DNA of 64,000 bases. Origin: CAKRJP01 sp963634745 (GTDB taxonomy: Bacteria; Bacillota; Clostridia; Lachnospirales; Lachnospiraceae). The notes beneath the pieces are model-generated. The model ran no database searches, was not told where the DNA came from, and saw nothing but the letters and a program-made list of their open reading frames with translations. Shown here one piece after another: positions 9,421-17,427 of this stretch. How positions within the stretch are numbered: the first letter of the stretch is position 1; each line of letters starts with the position of its first letter. Both the position numbers and the translations under genes were made by a program. The stretch is from the NCBI GenBank assembly GCA_963634745.1, contig CAVHCX010000001.1:124001-188000 (forward strand), given 5' to 3'.

Positions 9421-10239
9421 CTAGAGCTTGTTCAATGTAGTTTCAATTAAAAGACCTTCTCGCTCCAGATAATCATATTTATCACTCTCTCGAATGCAGG
9501 CACATACAAAGGCATGGGCCGCCTGAACACTTTCCAAAATAGAAAAGCCCTGGACATATTTGGCAATAAACATGCCGTCAAAGGCATCTCCGGCTCCGTG
9601 ATATTCCCCCTGCTCTTCTCCGTTTCCAATGTAAAGGAAGGCATGGTTTTCGTAGAGGATCATGCCCTTGTTGCAGTCATCCTTAGGGACACTTGTAATA
9701 AGCAAATTTTTTGCTCCTAGGTCTGTCAGTTTTTCACAGATGGGAAGAATCTGTCTATGATCTGTAGGAAGTTTGTATTCCTCTCCTGCCATAAGATAAG
9801 CTTCTGTCAAATTCGGAAGGATCACATCCGTATAGGGCAAAAGCTCCCTAAGAGCCTCCGGATAATCCTCGGAAAATAGGGAATATAATTTTCCGTGATC
9901 TCCCATAATAGGATCCACCACCACTTTGGTATTCGGGAAGGCCTCTATAAAATAAATAACATCCTCAAGTAAATCTTTGCTTCCCACATAACCAATAAAG
10001 ATTAGGTCAAAGCTAATGCCCTGCTCTTTAAAGTGATCTGCCGTCTCTCTTAAATAGGTTCCCGGGATCCTATGGACTGCCGGGGCCCCATATCCTCCGG
10101 TATGGGTAGATAAAAGCATAGTCGGGATGGGACAAGATTCCACACCCATCTTTCCTAGGATGGGCATCATATTGGTTAGAGAAGCCTTTCCTATACTGCA
10201 TATATCATGGATTAAAGCCACCTTTTTTATTGGTCTCAT
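9421..10239 (-). CDS. Pyridoxal/pyridoxamine kinase (PdxY/PdxK-like)
   Basis: A ribokinase-superfamily kinase that phosphorylates B6 vitamers to supply PLP. The 272-residue protein shows the N-terminal HDICSIGKASL, FIGYVGS, VVDPIMGDHGKLY and the C-terminal anion-hole/catalytic-base motif GAGDAFDG, where the Asp is catalytic. The first motif carries HDICSIGK where PdxY has the SHVVxGxxGN-type segment, so substrate preference cannot be settled from sequence. The start lies two bases after the flippase stop, with AAGGAG upstream. PLP users in this window include alr, the aminotransferase and the methionine gamma-lyase family protein. Confidence 0.88.
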   Translation of the reverse strand: MRPIKKVALIHDICSIGKASLTNMMPILGKMGVESCPIPTMLLSTHTGGYGAPAVHRIPGTYLRETADHFKEQGISFDLIFIGYVGSKDLLEDVIYFIEAFPNTKVVVDPIMGDHGKLYSLFSEDYPEALRELLPYTDVILPNLTEAYLMAGEEYKLPTDHRQILPICEKLTDLGAKNLLITSVPKDDCNKGMILYENHAFLYIGNGEEQGEYHGAGDAFDGMFIAKYVQGFSILESVQAAHAFVCACIRESDKYDYLEREGLLIETTLNKL

Positions 10240-10241
10240 GA

Positions 10242-11897
10242 CTAAATATCTCCTTGGATTAAGTGTAATTTCTTACAAATAGAAATAATCATCGTTCCCT
10301 TTGGCATCTCTCTAAGATCTGCCTCTGTAATTCCTCCGATTAAGAAGAGGCTGATCACATAGGCAATGACAGCTGCCACAATGGCAAGTAATGTTGCAAT
10401 AGTTTCTCCTGTAAATAACTGGAAGATTAAATGCACTCCTAAGGCTACCACACCCATGATGGCAGAGGCAATGGCAGGCAGGACAAAGGTTCGCCTTGAC
10501 TCCTGGACGTAGCCTACTTGCATTCTTAAAGTGTGGTCATTTAAAATCGTATTTACCAAGGCAAAGATGGTCTTACTCATAACCACTGCATAAATATTCC
10601 ATTGGAAGACTACCATCATAAGGACCAGGGCAATTACATGGACCACCAAAGAGATGGCAGAATTTTTTACAGGGGTCATCATATCATCCAAGCCCTGGAT
10701 CACGGCAGTAGTTACCGTGGACAAGCTAAAGAAGACAACGGAAATAGCTCCTAGCTGAAGCATCCAGGCCGCCTCTACATTGTCTCTTGTAAAAAGCACA
10801 TCCAGGATGGGCTTTGCAAGTACCAAAAAGCCAACGGCGCATGGAATAGAGATCAGCATGGTAAAACGAACGACCGTGAAAATCTTTCCATGAATCTGTT
10901 TTCTGCTGCCGCTTTGGGCCGTCATAACCAAGGCCGGAATCAAGGAAGAGGCCAAGGCGCTGGCTACGGAAGTCGGCACATTAATCAGGGTAGTAAACTT
11001 TCCGCTAAACATACCTAACAGGCTGGCATACTCTGATTTTTCATATCCTTGAAATACCATGATCTTATTAAAAATGGCCGTATCCAAAAGATCGCTGATA
11101 TTATAAACCGTCGCACTTAAGATAACCGGAATAATCGTAGCGATCAAAATCTTTAAGATCATGCTGTAGCGCTCTTCTTCCTTGGTTGCATCCTTTCGCA
11201 TCTGCTTCTTAAAAACTTTTTTGTAGGCGAAAAAGATGGCTAGGAGTAACAAAAGGGCAAAGAAAGCACCTGCCACTGTACCGATGGTTCCACCGGCCGC
11301 AGCATAAGAATACGAATAGGAACTATCATTCATTTTCTTTGCTACATTTTTACCTGCTTGCAAAAGCATATAAGCCCCTGCTACAGAGGCGATGGCATTT
11401 ACAATCTGCTCTAAAATCTGAGAGATGGCTGTGGGGACCATGGAGCCTGTTCCCTGGAAGAATCCTCGAAATACCCCTAAAAGTGCCACAATCAGGATAC
11501 AAGGAGCCAATACCCGAAGGGAGTAGGCACACATGTCCATACTTAAAAGGGTACCTGCTATAAAATCTGCTCCAAAAAAGATCAAAAGGGAAACCAAACC
11601 TCCCGCCACAAGGGCAAAGGCCAAGGCCTCACGAAAAACCTTATAGGCATTTTTATATTGATTTTTTCCGATTCGTTCCGATACAAGCTTAGATACTGCC
11701 AAGGGCAAGCTGTAAGAGGTAAGCATAAGTGCTACGGTATAAATAGAAAAAGCAGCACTGTAGTAGCCCATTCCCTCGTTGCCTGCAATATTATTCAGGG
11801 GGATTCGGTAAATCAGTCCGATTACCTTGGTTACCACCCCGGCAATGGCTAAAATGGAACCCTGTACCAAGAAATTTTTCTCTTTATGTTTTGTCAT
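10242..11897 (-). CDS. MurJ/SpoVB-type polysaccharide flippase
   Basis: A 551-residue integral membrane protein with about 14 predicted helices, of the MOP superfamily SpoVB/YtgP (MVF) branch. These proteins flip lipid-linked cell-wall precursors across the membrane. Diagnostic features are the N-terminal FLVQGSILAIAGVVTKVIGLIYRIPL segment split around GLIYRIP, charged loop KVFKKQMRK and conserved FSGKFTTLINVPTSVA. SpoVB acts in spore cortex formation and YtgP/MurJ in vegetative lipid II export; I cannot separate the two here. ATG at 11897 has TGGAG ten bases upstream. The second flippase in this window (57-58.5 kb) is of the capsule type and not a close copy. Confidence 0.9.
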   Translation of the reverse strand: MTKHKEKNFLVQGSILAIAGVVTKVIGLIYRIPLNNIAGNEGMGYYSAAFSIYTVALMLTSYSLPLAVSKLVSERIGKNQYKNAYKVFREALAFALVAGGLVSLLIFFGADFIAGTLLSMDMCAYSLRVLAPCILIVALLGVFRGFFQGTGSMVPTAISQILEQIVNAIASVAGAYMLLQAGKNVAKKMNDSSYSYSYAAAGGTIGTVAGAFFALLLLLAIFFAYKKVFKKQMRKDATKEEERYSMILKILIATIIPVILSATVYNISDLLDTAIFNKIMVFQGYEKSEYASLLGMFSGKFTTLINVPTSVASALASSLIPALVMTAQSGSRKQIHGKIFTVVRFTMLISIPCAVGFLVLAKPILDVLFTRDNVEAAWMLQLGAISVVFFSLSTVTTAVIQGLDDMMTPVKNSAISLVVHVIALVLMMVVFQWNIYAVVMSKTIFALVNTILNDHTLRMQVGYVQESRRTFVLPAIASAIMGVVALGVHLIFQLFTGETIATLLAIVAAVIAYVISLFLIGGITEADLREMPKGTMIISICKKLHLIQGDI

Positions 11898-11959
11898 ACA
11901 AATAAACTCCAGTTCTAGTTCTATATCCTTTTTGCAAAAGGTTTAAAATGGCAAAGCTA

Positions 11960-12454
11960 TCAGCGCAAGATCTGAAGCTTCTCCATGATCTCACGCTGTT
12001 TTTCTTCCATAACTTTTCTTTCTTCTTCTTCCATATGGTCATACCCGAATAAGTGTAACATAGAATGTGCGATTAAAAAAGCATATTCTCTAAGCTCTGA
12101 GTGACCATACTCGGCAGCCTGCTTTACTACTTTCTCTTTTGAAATCATAATATCTCCCAAAGACAGCTCCCCGCTTTCCGGATCAAAACACTCTTCATGG
12201 TCCTCTAGAAAGTCAAAATTTCCGGCCTCCTCATATTCCAACATTGGAAAGGATAAAACATCGGTCGCCCGGTCGATGCCGCGGAAATTCAGATTGGTCT
12301 CATGGATCTCTTCATCCATAGAAAGCAAGAGATTTACCTGGGCCTCATAAGGACAGCCTATATAATCAAGGGCCGCCTCGATCACCTCTTTTGCTATCTT
12401 CTCACAGGGAATATCTAAAGTTAAATCCCCTTCTTCTTCAAAATATAATGTCAT
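11960..12454 (-). CDS. ybeY: Endoribonuclease YbeY (rRNA maturation factor)
   Basis: YbeY is a zinc endoribonuclease involved in 16S rRNA 3'-end processing and ribosome quality control. The family signature is the three-histidine zinc site HSMLHLFGYDH followed by an acidic run (MEEEE). NFRGIDRATDVLSFPM is the other conserved region. The length of 164 residues is normal. The ATG overlaps the phoH stop in an ATGA arrangement, and phoH-ybeY adjacency is one of the most conserved gene pairs in bacteria. Both are probably read from the rlmH promoter. Confidence 0.96.
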   Translation of the reverse strand: MTLYFEEEGDLTLDIPCEKIAKEVIEAALDYIGCPYEAQVNLLLSMDEEIHETNLNFRGIDRATDVLSFPMLEYEEAGNFDFLEDHEECFDPESGELSLGDIMISKEKVVKQAAEYGHSELREYAFLIAHSMLHLFGYDHMEEEERKVMEEKQREIMEKLQILR

Positions 12455-13446
12455 GATCTTTTTCTCTTCTCTCTTTTTCTTGGAGCATTCAGCTTATTTT
12501 CATAATCCTCGTAGGCTTTTACAATTTTTTGTACCAAAGGATGACGGACGACGTCCTTGTTGGTAAGCTTACAAATAGAAATATCGTCTATATTTTTAAT
12601 GACATTAACTGCCACATCAAGACCTGAGGTCTGCCCCGCCGGAAGGTCTTTCTGGGTGGAGTCTCCTGTAATAACCACCTTAGACCCAAAACCGATTCGG
12701 GTAAGAAACATCTTCATCTGGGCCGGTGTGGTATTTTGAGCCTCGTCTAGGATAATAAAAGCATTATCCAGGGTTCGACCTCTCATGTAAGCTAGGGGCG
12801 CCACTTCAATAAGCCCTTTTTCAGAATTTTTCATAAAGCTTTCTGCTCCCATGATCTGATAGAGAGCGTCGTAGAGGGGCCTTAAGTAAGGATCAATCTT
12901 GCTTTGTAAGTCTCCCGGCAAAAATCCCAGCTTCTCCCCTGCTTCGATGGCAGGTCTTGTAAGAATGATCCGGCCGACCTCGTTATTTTTGAAAGCAGTG
13001 ATGGCCATAGCCATGGCAAGATAGGTCTTACCGGTTCCGGCAGGTCCTAGGCCAAATACGATCATTTGATTTCTTATGGCATCTACATATTTTTTCTGCC
13101 CTAAAGTTTTTGGCTTAATTGGCTTTCCCTGGAGGGTATGGCAGATCACGTCCTTGTCAATCTCCAAAACATTTTCTTCAGAATCTTCCATTGTTAAAGA
13201 CAAGGTATAATTCACATTCTGCTCTTCAATGGTATTTCCACGCTTGGAAAGCTCCACAAGCTGCTCTAAGACCTTCTTTGCTTTTTCTACCGCACCGGCC
13301 TCTCCTAAAATTTTTACAGTCTCCCCTCTTGCAATTAAGGAAACCTTTAGGGTACGCTCAATTTTCTTTGCAAATACATCAAACTGACCAAAGACATTGG
13401 CCTCATGATCTGCGGGTATATCAATGACTGTTTCTATTAATCCCAT
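12451..13446 (-). CDS. phoH: PhoH family ATPase (PhoL-like)
   Basis: A cytoplasmic P-loop ATPase, likely an RNA helicase-like partner of YbeY in RNA processing. It has a KH-like N-terminal RNA-binding part (about residues 20-75), Walker A GPAGTGKTYLA near residue 138, and Walker B ILDEAQNTTPAQMKMFLTRIG. GDSTQKDLP is the sensor segment. Length 331 fits the family. The lysine/arginine-rich C-terminal tail (RKREKRKRS) may contact RNA. The gene lies between a NUDIX hydrolase and ybeY. Confidence 0.95.
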   Translation of the reverse strand: MGLIETVIDIPADHEANVFGQFDVFAKKIERTLKVSLIARGETVKILGEAGAVEKAKKVLEQLVELSKRGNTIEEQNVNYTLSLTMEDSEENVLEIDKDVICHTLQGKPIKPKTLGQKKYVDAIRNQMIVFGLGPAGTGKTYLAMAMAITAFKNNEVGRIILTRPAIEAGEKLGFLPGDLQSKIDPYLRPLYDALYQIMGAESFMKNSEKGLIEVAPLAYMRGRTLDNAFIILDEAQNTTPAQMKMFLTRIGFGSKVVITGDSTQKDLPAGQTSGLDVAVNVIKNIDDISICKLTNKDVVRHPLVQKIVKAYEDYENKLNAPRKREKRKRS

Positions 13447-13464
13447 CTAGTTAAAACTCCTTAC

Positions 13465-13965
13465 TTAGATAAATACCTGCTTAATGCTGTCATAGTGAAG
13501 GAAAATCCCCTCATCTGCCAAGGCCTTAATCTCCTCCACGCTGGCAAGCTTGTATCCGTCTGTTTCTTCATTTTGCAAATGAAGGTCTGCCTCATCAAAA
13601 TCCAGTTCAAAACGATAAACGTCTACAAAATAATTATCGCCCTCTCCCGGATTTTCCCTATGGTAGGTAAACATATATCCATCTTCGCATCCGGATACAT
13701 CTAGGCCTGTCTCCTCCAGGACTTCTCGGTTTACTGCCTGTCTGGATTCTTCTCCGAACATGGCCGCGCCGCCGGAAACCTCCCACCAGCCGGGGGCCCA
13801 GCTCTTTGTCATCACTCGTTTGGTGATCAAATATCTTCCGTCAGGTCTTGCCACAACGCCTAAAACCGTCAAGTGGTATTCGTCATCTTTTAAACACCAA
13901 TCGTTGCGCTTCATTTTCCTTCCGGTTCTTTTTTTATTTTTATCATAAATATCCCAATATTCCAT
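13465..13965 (-). CDS. NUDIX hydrolase, MutT/IDI-like
   Basis: A 166-residue NUDIX enzyme. The NUDIX box GAAMFGEESRQAV then REVLEETGL matches GX5EX7REUXEEXGU exactly. The opening WDIYDKNKKRTGRKMKR resembles the group of NUDIX proteins annotated next to isopentenyl-diphosphate isomerase in clostridia, but the substrate is not predictable from sequence. It is preceded and followed by short gaps (30 and 18 bases), so it belongs to the rlmH-to-miaA transcript. Confidence 0.9.
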   Translation of the reverse strand: MEYWDIYDKNKKRTGRKMKRNDWCLKDDEYHLTVLGVVARPDGRYLITKRVMTKSWAPGWWEVSGGAAMFGEESRQAVNREVLEETGLDVSGCEDGYMFTYHRENPGEGDNYFVDVYRFELDFDEADLHLQNEETDGYKLASVEEIKALADEGIFLHYDSIKQVFI

Positions 13966-13995
13966 GGTTGATACCTTTCTCTTACTATTATAATT

Positions 13996-14406
13996 TTAGC
14001 CGTAATACTTGATCTTCTTATTCAGCTTTAACAACTCATTTACAAATTTTTGTGGCTCCTTAAGGGAAATATATACCAGGGTCTTGTTTCGTGGATTAAT
14101 CTCCAAACGATCAAAAGAAGCGGCAAAAGAGGCCCCTACATTGCTTGAAGATTTAATGGAATAGACATCCTTTACAAGAATCTGTTTTTTCAGGAAGCCA
14201 AACTGCACAGTAATAAAATCTTTGTCTAGGGTCACTTCATTTCGAAATAGTACCGGTATTAAATACAAGTCTACCACCAAGGTAATCGGTAGGTAGAGCG
14301 CATAAGGCCCATATCCTCCATAGTGAATGACTGCCGCAACAGCCAGGCCGTTTAAAACTCCGATGGCTACATACCACCAGACTGCGATTTTTCCTTTAAA
14401 TTTCAT
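13996..14406 (-). CDS. Membrane-anchored PH-like (YyaB-type) protein
   Basis: A 136-residue protein with two hydrophobic segments at about residues 9-30 and 34-52, followed by a cytoplasmic beta-rich part. The pattern FRNEVTLDKDFITVQFGFLKKQILVKDVYSI, then a terminal helix KFVNELLKLNKK, fits the bacterial PH domain of the YyaB-like type. No catalytic residues are expected. Function is unknown; such proteins may sense the membrane or tether partners. It follows rlmH by 43 bases and is probably co-transcribed with it. Confidence 0.72.
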   Translation of the reverse strand: MKFKGKIAVWWYVAIGVLNGLAVAAVIHYGGYGPYALYLPITLVVDLYLIPVLFRNEVTLDKDFITVQFGFLKKQILVKDVYSIKSSSNVGASFAASFDRLEINPRNKTLVYISLKEPQKFVNELLKLNKKIKYYG

Positions 14407-14449
14407 GAATCTGCTCCTTTTTTAGTATCTTTTTTTACGATCTTTTTTA

Positions 14450-14929
14450 CTATTTATGATAGGGTTCCCCGTTGATAATGCGATAGCTTCGATAAATCTG
14501 TTCCAAAAGGATCACCCGCATCAACTGATGGGGGAAGGTCATTTTAGAAAAGCTCAGGGCAAACCTAGATTTTTTCAGGATTTCCTCTCCAAGTCCAAGG
14601 GAGCCTCCTATAATAAATACCAGATGACTTTCGCCTTGAATTCCTAACTCATTGATTTTATCTGCCAGCTCTTCAGAAGTTAATTGTTTTCCTGAAATTT
14701 CTAAGCTAAAGATATAGGAACCTTCTTTGATATATTTTAGGATTCTTTCTGCTTCCTTATCCTTAATCCCTTTCTCCACAGCCTGGCTGGCATGGTCCGG
14801 CGTCTTCTCATCCATGACCTCAATGATCTCCAGCTTACAATAGCGGCTCAGTCTCTTGGAATACTCTGCTATGGCATCCCTTAAATATTTTTCTTTTATT
14901 TTTCCAACTGTGATCAGGCTAATACGCAT
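14450..14929 (-). CDS. rlmH: 23S rRNA (pseudouridine1915-N3)-methyltransferase RlmH
   Basis: RlmH is a SPOUT methyltransferase that modifies pseudouridine 1915 of helix 69 in assembled 70S ribosomes. The C-terminal half has the SAM-binding trefoil-knot features FIIGGSLGLGEEI, SKMTFPHQLMRVILLEQIYRS and the closing INGEPYHK, all near-invariant in the family. Length 159 is exactly typical. A good promoter (14968-14996) precedes it, so it probably leads the long minus-strand unit. Confidence 0.97.
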   Translation of the reverse strand: MRISLITVGKIKEKYLRDAIAEYSKRLSRYCKLEIIEVMDEKTPDHASQAVEKGIKDKEAERILKYIKEGSYIFSLEISGKQLTSEELADKINELGIQGESHLVFIIGGSLGLGEEILKKSRFALSFSKMTFPHQLMRVILLEQIYRSYRIINGEPYHK

Positions 14930-14967
14930 ACTTTCTCCAATATATTCATGATCCTACTAACTCATAA

Positions 14968-14996
14968 ATTTTATCCTAGATTGCAGGCAAAGTCAA
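14968..14996 (-). promoter_or_regulatory. Sigma-A-type promoter upstream of rlmH
   Basis: On the minus strand TTGACT (14996-14991) is separated by exactly 17 bases from TAAAAT (14973-14968). Both hexamers match the consensus at five of six positions. It lies between the NfnB terminator and rlmH, so it is well placed to start the rlmH transcript. Confidence 0.75.
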
Positions 14997-15000
14997 TTAT

Positions 15001-15037
15001 AAAAGACAGGAGGGAATTTCGTCACCTCCTGTCTTTT
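15001..15037 (-). terminator. Intrinsic terminator after nfnB
   Basis: A perfect 13-base-pair stem (15001-15013 with 15025-15037) around an 11-base loop, with the T-run forming the end of the stem on the minus strand (TGTCTTTTAT). It lies 53 bases beyond the NfnB stop and just before the rlmH promoter, so it insulates the fhs-nfn unit. The A/T ends let it also work weakly in the other direction. Confidence 0.85.
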
Positions 15038-15089
15038 GCTTCACTTTATTTTTTTAATTCAAATTTTTTATTCAAATAAAGCTTTGATC

Positions 15090-16484
15090 CTAGTCTTCTT
15101 TATTTTGAAGGAATTCATGAATTCCCTTTGCGGCAGCCTTACCTGCGCCCATAGCAAGGATAACGGTAGCTGCACCGGTAACTGCATCTCCTCCAGCAAA
15201 CACACCGACTCTGGTGGTCTGTCCATATTCGTCTGTAGTTACCAGACATTTTCTCTTATTGGTATCAAGGCCTTCTGTGGTAGCTGCGATCAATGGATTT
15301 GGAGAGGTTCCAAGAGACATGATTACTGTATCTAATTCCATCTCAAATTCTGAATCCGGAATTTCTACAGGTCTTCTTCTTCCGGAATCATCCGGCTCAC
15401 CCAATTCCATGCGTACCACCTTCATACCTTTGACCCAGCCCTTGTCATCTACAAGAATTTCTGTTGGGTTTGTGAGAAGATTAAAGATGACACCCTCTTG
15501 TTTTGCATGGTGTACTTCTTCTACACGGGCCGGTAACTCTTCCTCGCTTCGACGATATACAATATGTACTTCCTCAGCTCCTAAACGCAGAGCGGTTCTG
15601 GCAACGTCCATTGCAACGTTTCCGCCACCTACTACAGCCACCTTATGTCCTGCAATAATAGGAGTCTCATAGGAAGAATCATAGGCCTTCATAAGATTAC
15701 TTCTGGTAAGGTACTCATTTGCCGAGAAGACACCATTTGCCATCTCTCCGGGAATTCCCATAAACTTAGGAAGTCCTGCACCGGATCCTACAAATACAGC
15801 CTCAAAGCCTTCTTCATTCATCAACTGATCAATGGTAAGAGAACGTCCGATTACAATATCGTTTACAAATTCAACTCCAAGGTCCCTTAACTTTTGAACC
15901 TCTTTTGCTACAACCTTCTTCTTTGGAAGACGGAATTCCGGAATACCATATACCAAAACTCCTCCAAGCTCCTGCAAGGTCTCAAATACAGTAACTTCGT
16001 ATCCTAATTTTGCGAGGTCACCTGCACAGGTAAGTCCGGAAGGACCGGAACCTACAACTGCTACCTTATGTCCATTGGTAGACTCAGGCTTTACCGGCTT
16101 AATATCATGCTCCAATGCATAATCTGCTACGAATCTCTCCAGCTTTCCGATGGAAACTGCGTCTCCCTTGATACCCAGAACGCACTTGCATTCGCACTGT
16201 GATTCCTGAGGGCAAACACGTCCGCAAACAGCCGGAAGAGAGGAAGCTTCACTGATGGTATGATAAGCCCCTTCGATATCATCTTCTTTAATCTTTTGGA
16301 TAAATCCTGGGATATTGATTGCAACAGGACATCCCTTTCTACACTGAGGAACCTTACAATTTAAGCATCTGCTTGCCTCCTGTAAGGCTTCCTCATGGTT
16401 ATATCCATAACAGACTTCTTCAAAATTTTTTGCTCTTACTTCTGGATCCTGCTCTCTGACAGGTACTCTTGGTGCCATAGCCAT
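15090..16484 (-). CDS. nfnB: NfnB / GltA-type NADPH-dependent flavoprotein subunit
   Basis: This 464-residue protein is usually labelled glutamate synthase (NADPH), homotetrameric or small subunit. Its direct pairing with an NfnA-type gene argues it is NfnB, the large subunit of electron-bifurcating NADH-dependent reduced ferredoxin:NADP+ oxidoreductase. The N-terminus carries cysteines for two [4Fe-4S] clusters (CLNCKVPQCRKGCPV at about 41-55 and CGRVCPQESQCECKC). Two dinucleotide folds follow: VGSGPSGLTCAGDLAKLG for FAD and VGGGNVAMDVARTA for NADPH, then FAGGDAVTGAATV. Its ATG shares a base with the nfnA stop (TAATG), which fits stoichiometric synthesis. Confidence 0.9.
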   Translation of the reverse strand: MAMAPRVPVREQDPEVRAKNFEEVCYGYNHEEALQEASRCLNCKVPQCRKGCPVAINIPGFIQKIKEDDIEGAYHTISEASSLPAVCGRVCPQESQCECKCVLGIKGDAVSIGKLERFVADYALEHDIKPVKPESTNGHKVAVVGSGPSGLTCAGDLAKLGYEVTVFETLQELGGVLVYGIPEFRLPKKKVVAKEVQKLRDLGVEFVNDIVIGRSLTIDQLMNEEGFEAVFVGSGAGLPKFMGIPGEMANGVFSANEYLTRSNLMKAYDSSYETPIIAGHKVAVVGGGNVAMDVARTALRLGAEEVHIVYRRSEEELPARVEEVHHAKQEGVIFNLLTNPTEILVDDKGWVKGMKVVRMELGEPDDSGRRRPVEIPDSEFEMELDTVIMSLGTSPNPLIAATTEGLDTNKRKCLVTTDEYGQTTRVGVFAGGDAVTGAATVILAMGAGKAAAKGIHEFLQNKED

Positions 16485-17377
16485 TATTCATCACCTCCGC
16501 AATTTCCACATCCACCGTGATGGGTATCTCCTTCTTGTGCCTTTAAGAGGGCACGGCCTTCCTGGGTTCTGTACATTTGCTGTCTTCTCATCGCACTGTC
16601 AAAGTCAACCAAATGTCCGTCAAATTCAGGGCCATCGATACATGCGAATTTAATTTCATCTCCAACTACCAAACGACAGGCACCGCACATTCCGGTTCCG
16701 TCTACCATAATCGGATTCATGCTGACAGTGGTAGGAATTTCCAGCTCTTTTGTAAGCTTTGCCACGAACTTCATCATAATGACTGGTCCGATTGCGATAC
16801 AGTGATCGTATTTCTTGCCTTCTTCTTTTACAAGCTTTTCAATCTTTGTAGTAACCATTCCGGCATGGCCATAGGAGCCATCATCGGTACATGGATAATA
16901 ATTTCCGGCAACTGCCTTCATCTCATCCTCTAAGATTAAGATGTCTTTATTTTTTGCACCGACTACAACATCAACATCCACACCGTGCTCTTTTAACCAC
17001 TTCACCTGAGGATAAACCGGAGCTGTTCCTACTCCACCTGCTACAAAGAGGAATTTCTTCTTCTTTGTCTCCTCTAAATGCTCCTCCACGCAGAATTCAG
17101 AAGGATTGCCTAAGGGGCCCATGAAATCTCTAAAAGAATCACCAACCTTTAATTTGGACATCTTATGGGTAGAAGCTCCGATCAGCTGGAATACGATGGT
17201 AATGGTCTCTGCTTCACGGTCATAGTCGCAGATGGTAAGAGGAATACGCTCACTCTTTTCATCGATACTAACAATTACAAATTGTCCTGGTAGACAATGC
17301 TTTGCAACACTTGGCGCCTTGACTTCCATAAGATAGATCACGTCTGCCAATTGCTCTGCTTTTACTATTTGGTACAT
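16484..17377 (-). CDS. nfnA: NfnA-type FAD/NAD-binding, [2Fe-2S] subunit
   Basis: This 297-residue protein belongs to the sulfide dehydrogenase/dihydroorotate dehydrogenase electron-transfer subunit family. Known NfnA holds FAD, a [2Fe-2S] cluster and the NAD(H) site. Visible are RIPLTICDYD (flavin), LFVAGGVGTAPVYPQVK (NAD) and the cluster region DGTGMCGACRLVVG followed by FACIDGPEFDGHLVDF. The protein ends in an unusual HHGGCGNCGGDE tail rich in His and Cys. It precedes nfnB with a one-base overlap and follows the zinc-ribbon protein by 50 bases. The ribosome site is AAAGGAGG. Together the pair should couple NADH and reduced ferredoxin to NADPH. Confidence 0.9.
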   Translation of the reverse strand: MYQIVKAEQLADVIYLMEVKAPSVAKHCLPGQFVIVSIDEKSERIPLTICDYDREAETITIVFQLIGASTHKMSKLKVGDSFRDFMGPLGNPSEFCVEEHLEETKKKKFLFVAGGVGTAPVYPQVKWLKEHGVDVDVVVGAKNKDILILEDEMKAVAGNYYPCTDDGSYGHAGMVTTKIEKLVKEEGKKYDHCIAIGPVIMMKFVAKLTKELEIPTTVSMNPIMVDGTGMCGACRLVVGDEIKFACIDGPEFDGHLVDFDSAMRRQQMYRTQEGRALLKAQEGDTHHGGCGNCGGDE

Positions 17378-17427
17378 AATCGACCTCCTTTAGATTTCTT
17401 TATTTATTATAAGGATTACTTATAAAG

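Noticed and set aside
11927..11941. Small hairpin CCTTTT/AAAAGG before the MurJ-type flippase
   Set aside because: Only six mostly A-T pairs, no T-run on the minus strand; unlikely to terminate transcription.
17378..17427. Separate promoter before nfnA
   Set aside because: A TATAAT is present but no acceptable -35 at 16-18 bases; the gene is better explained as part of the fhs transcript.
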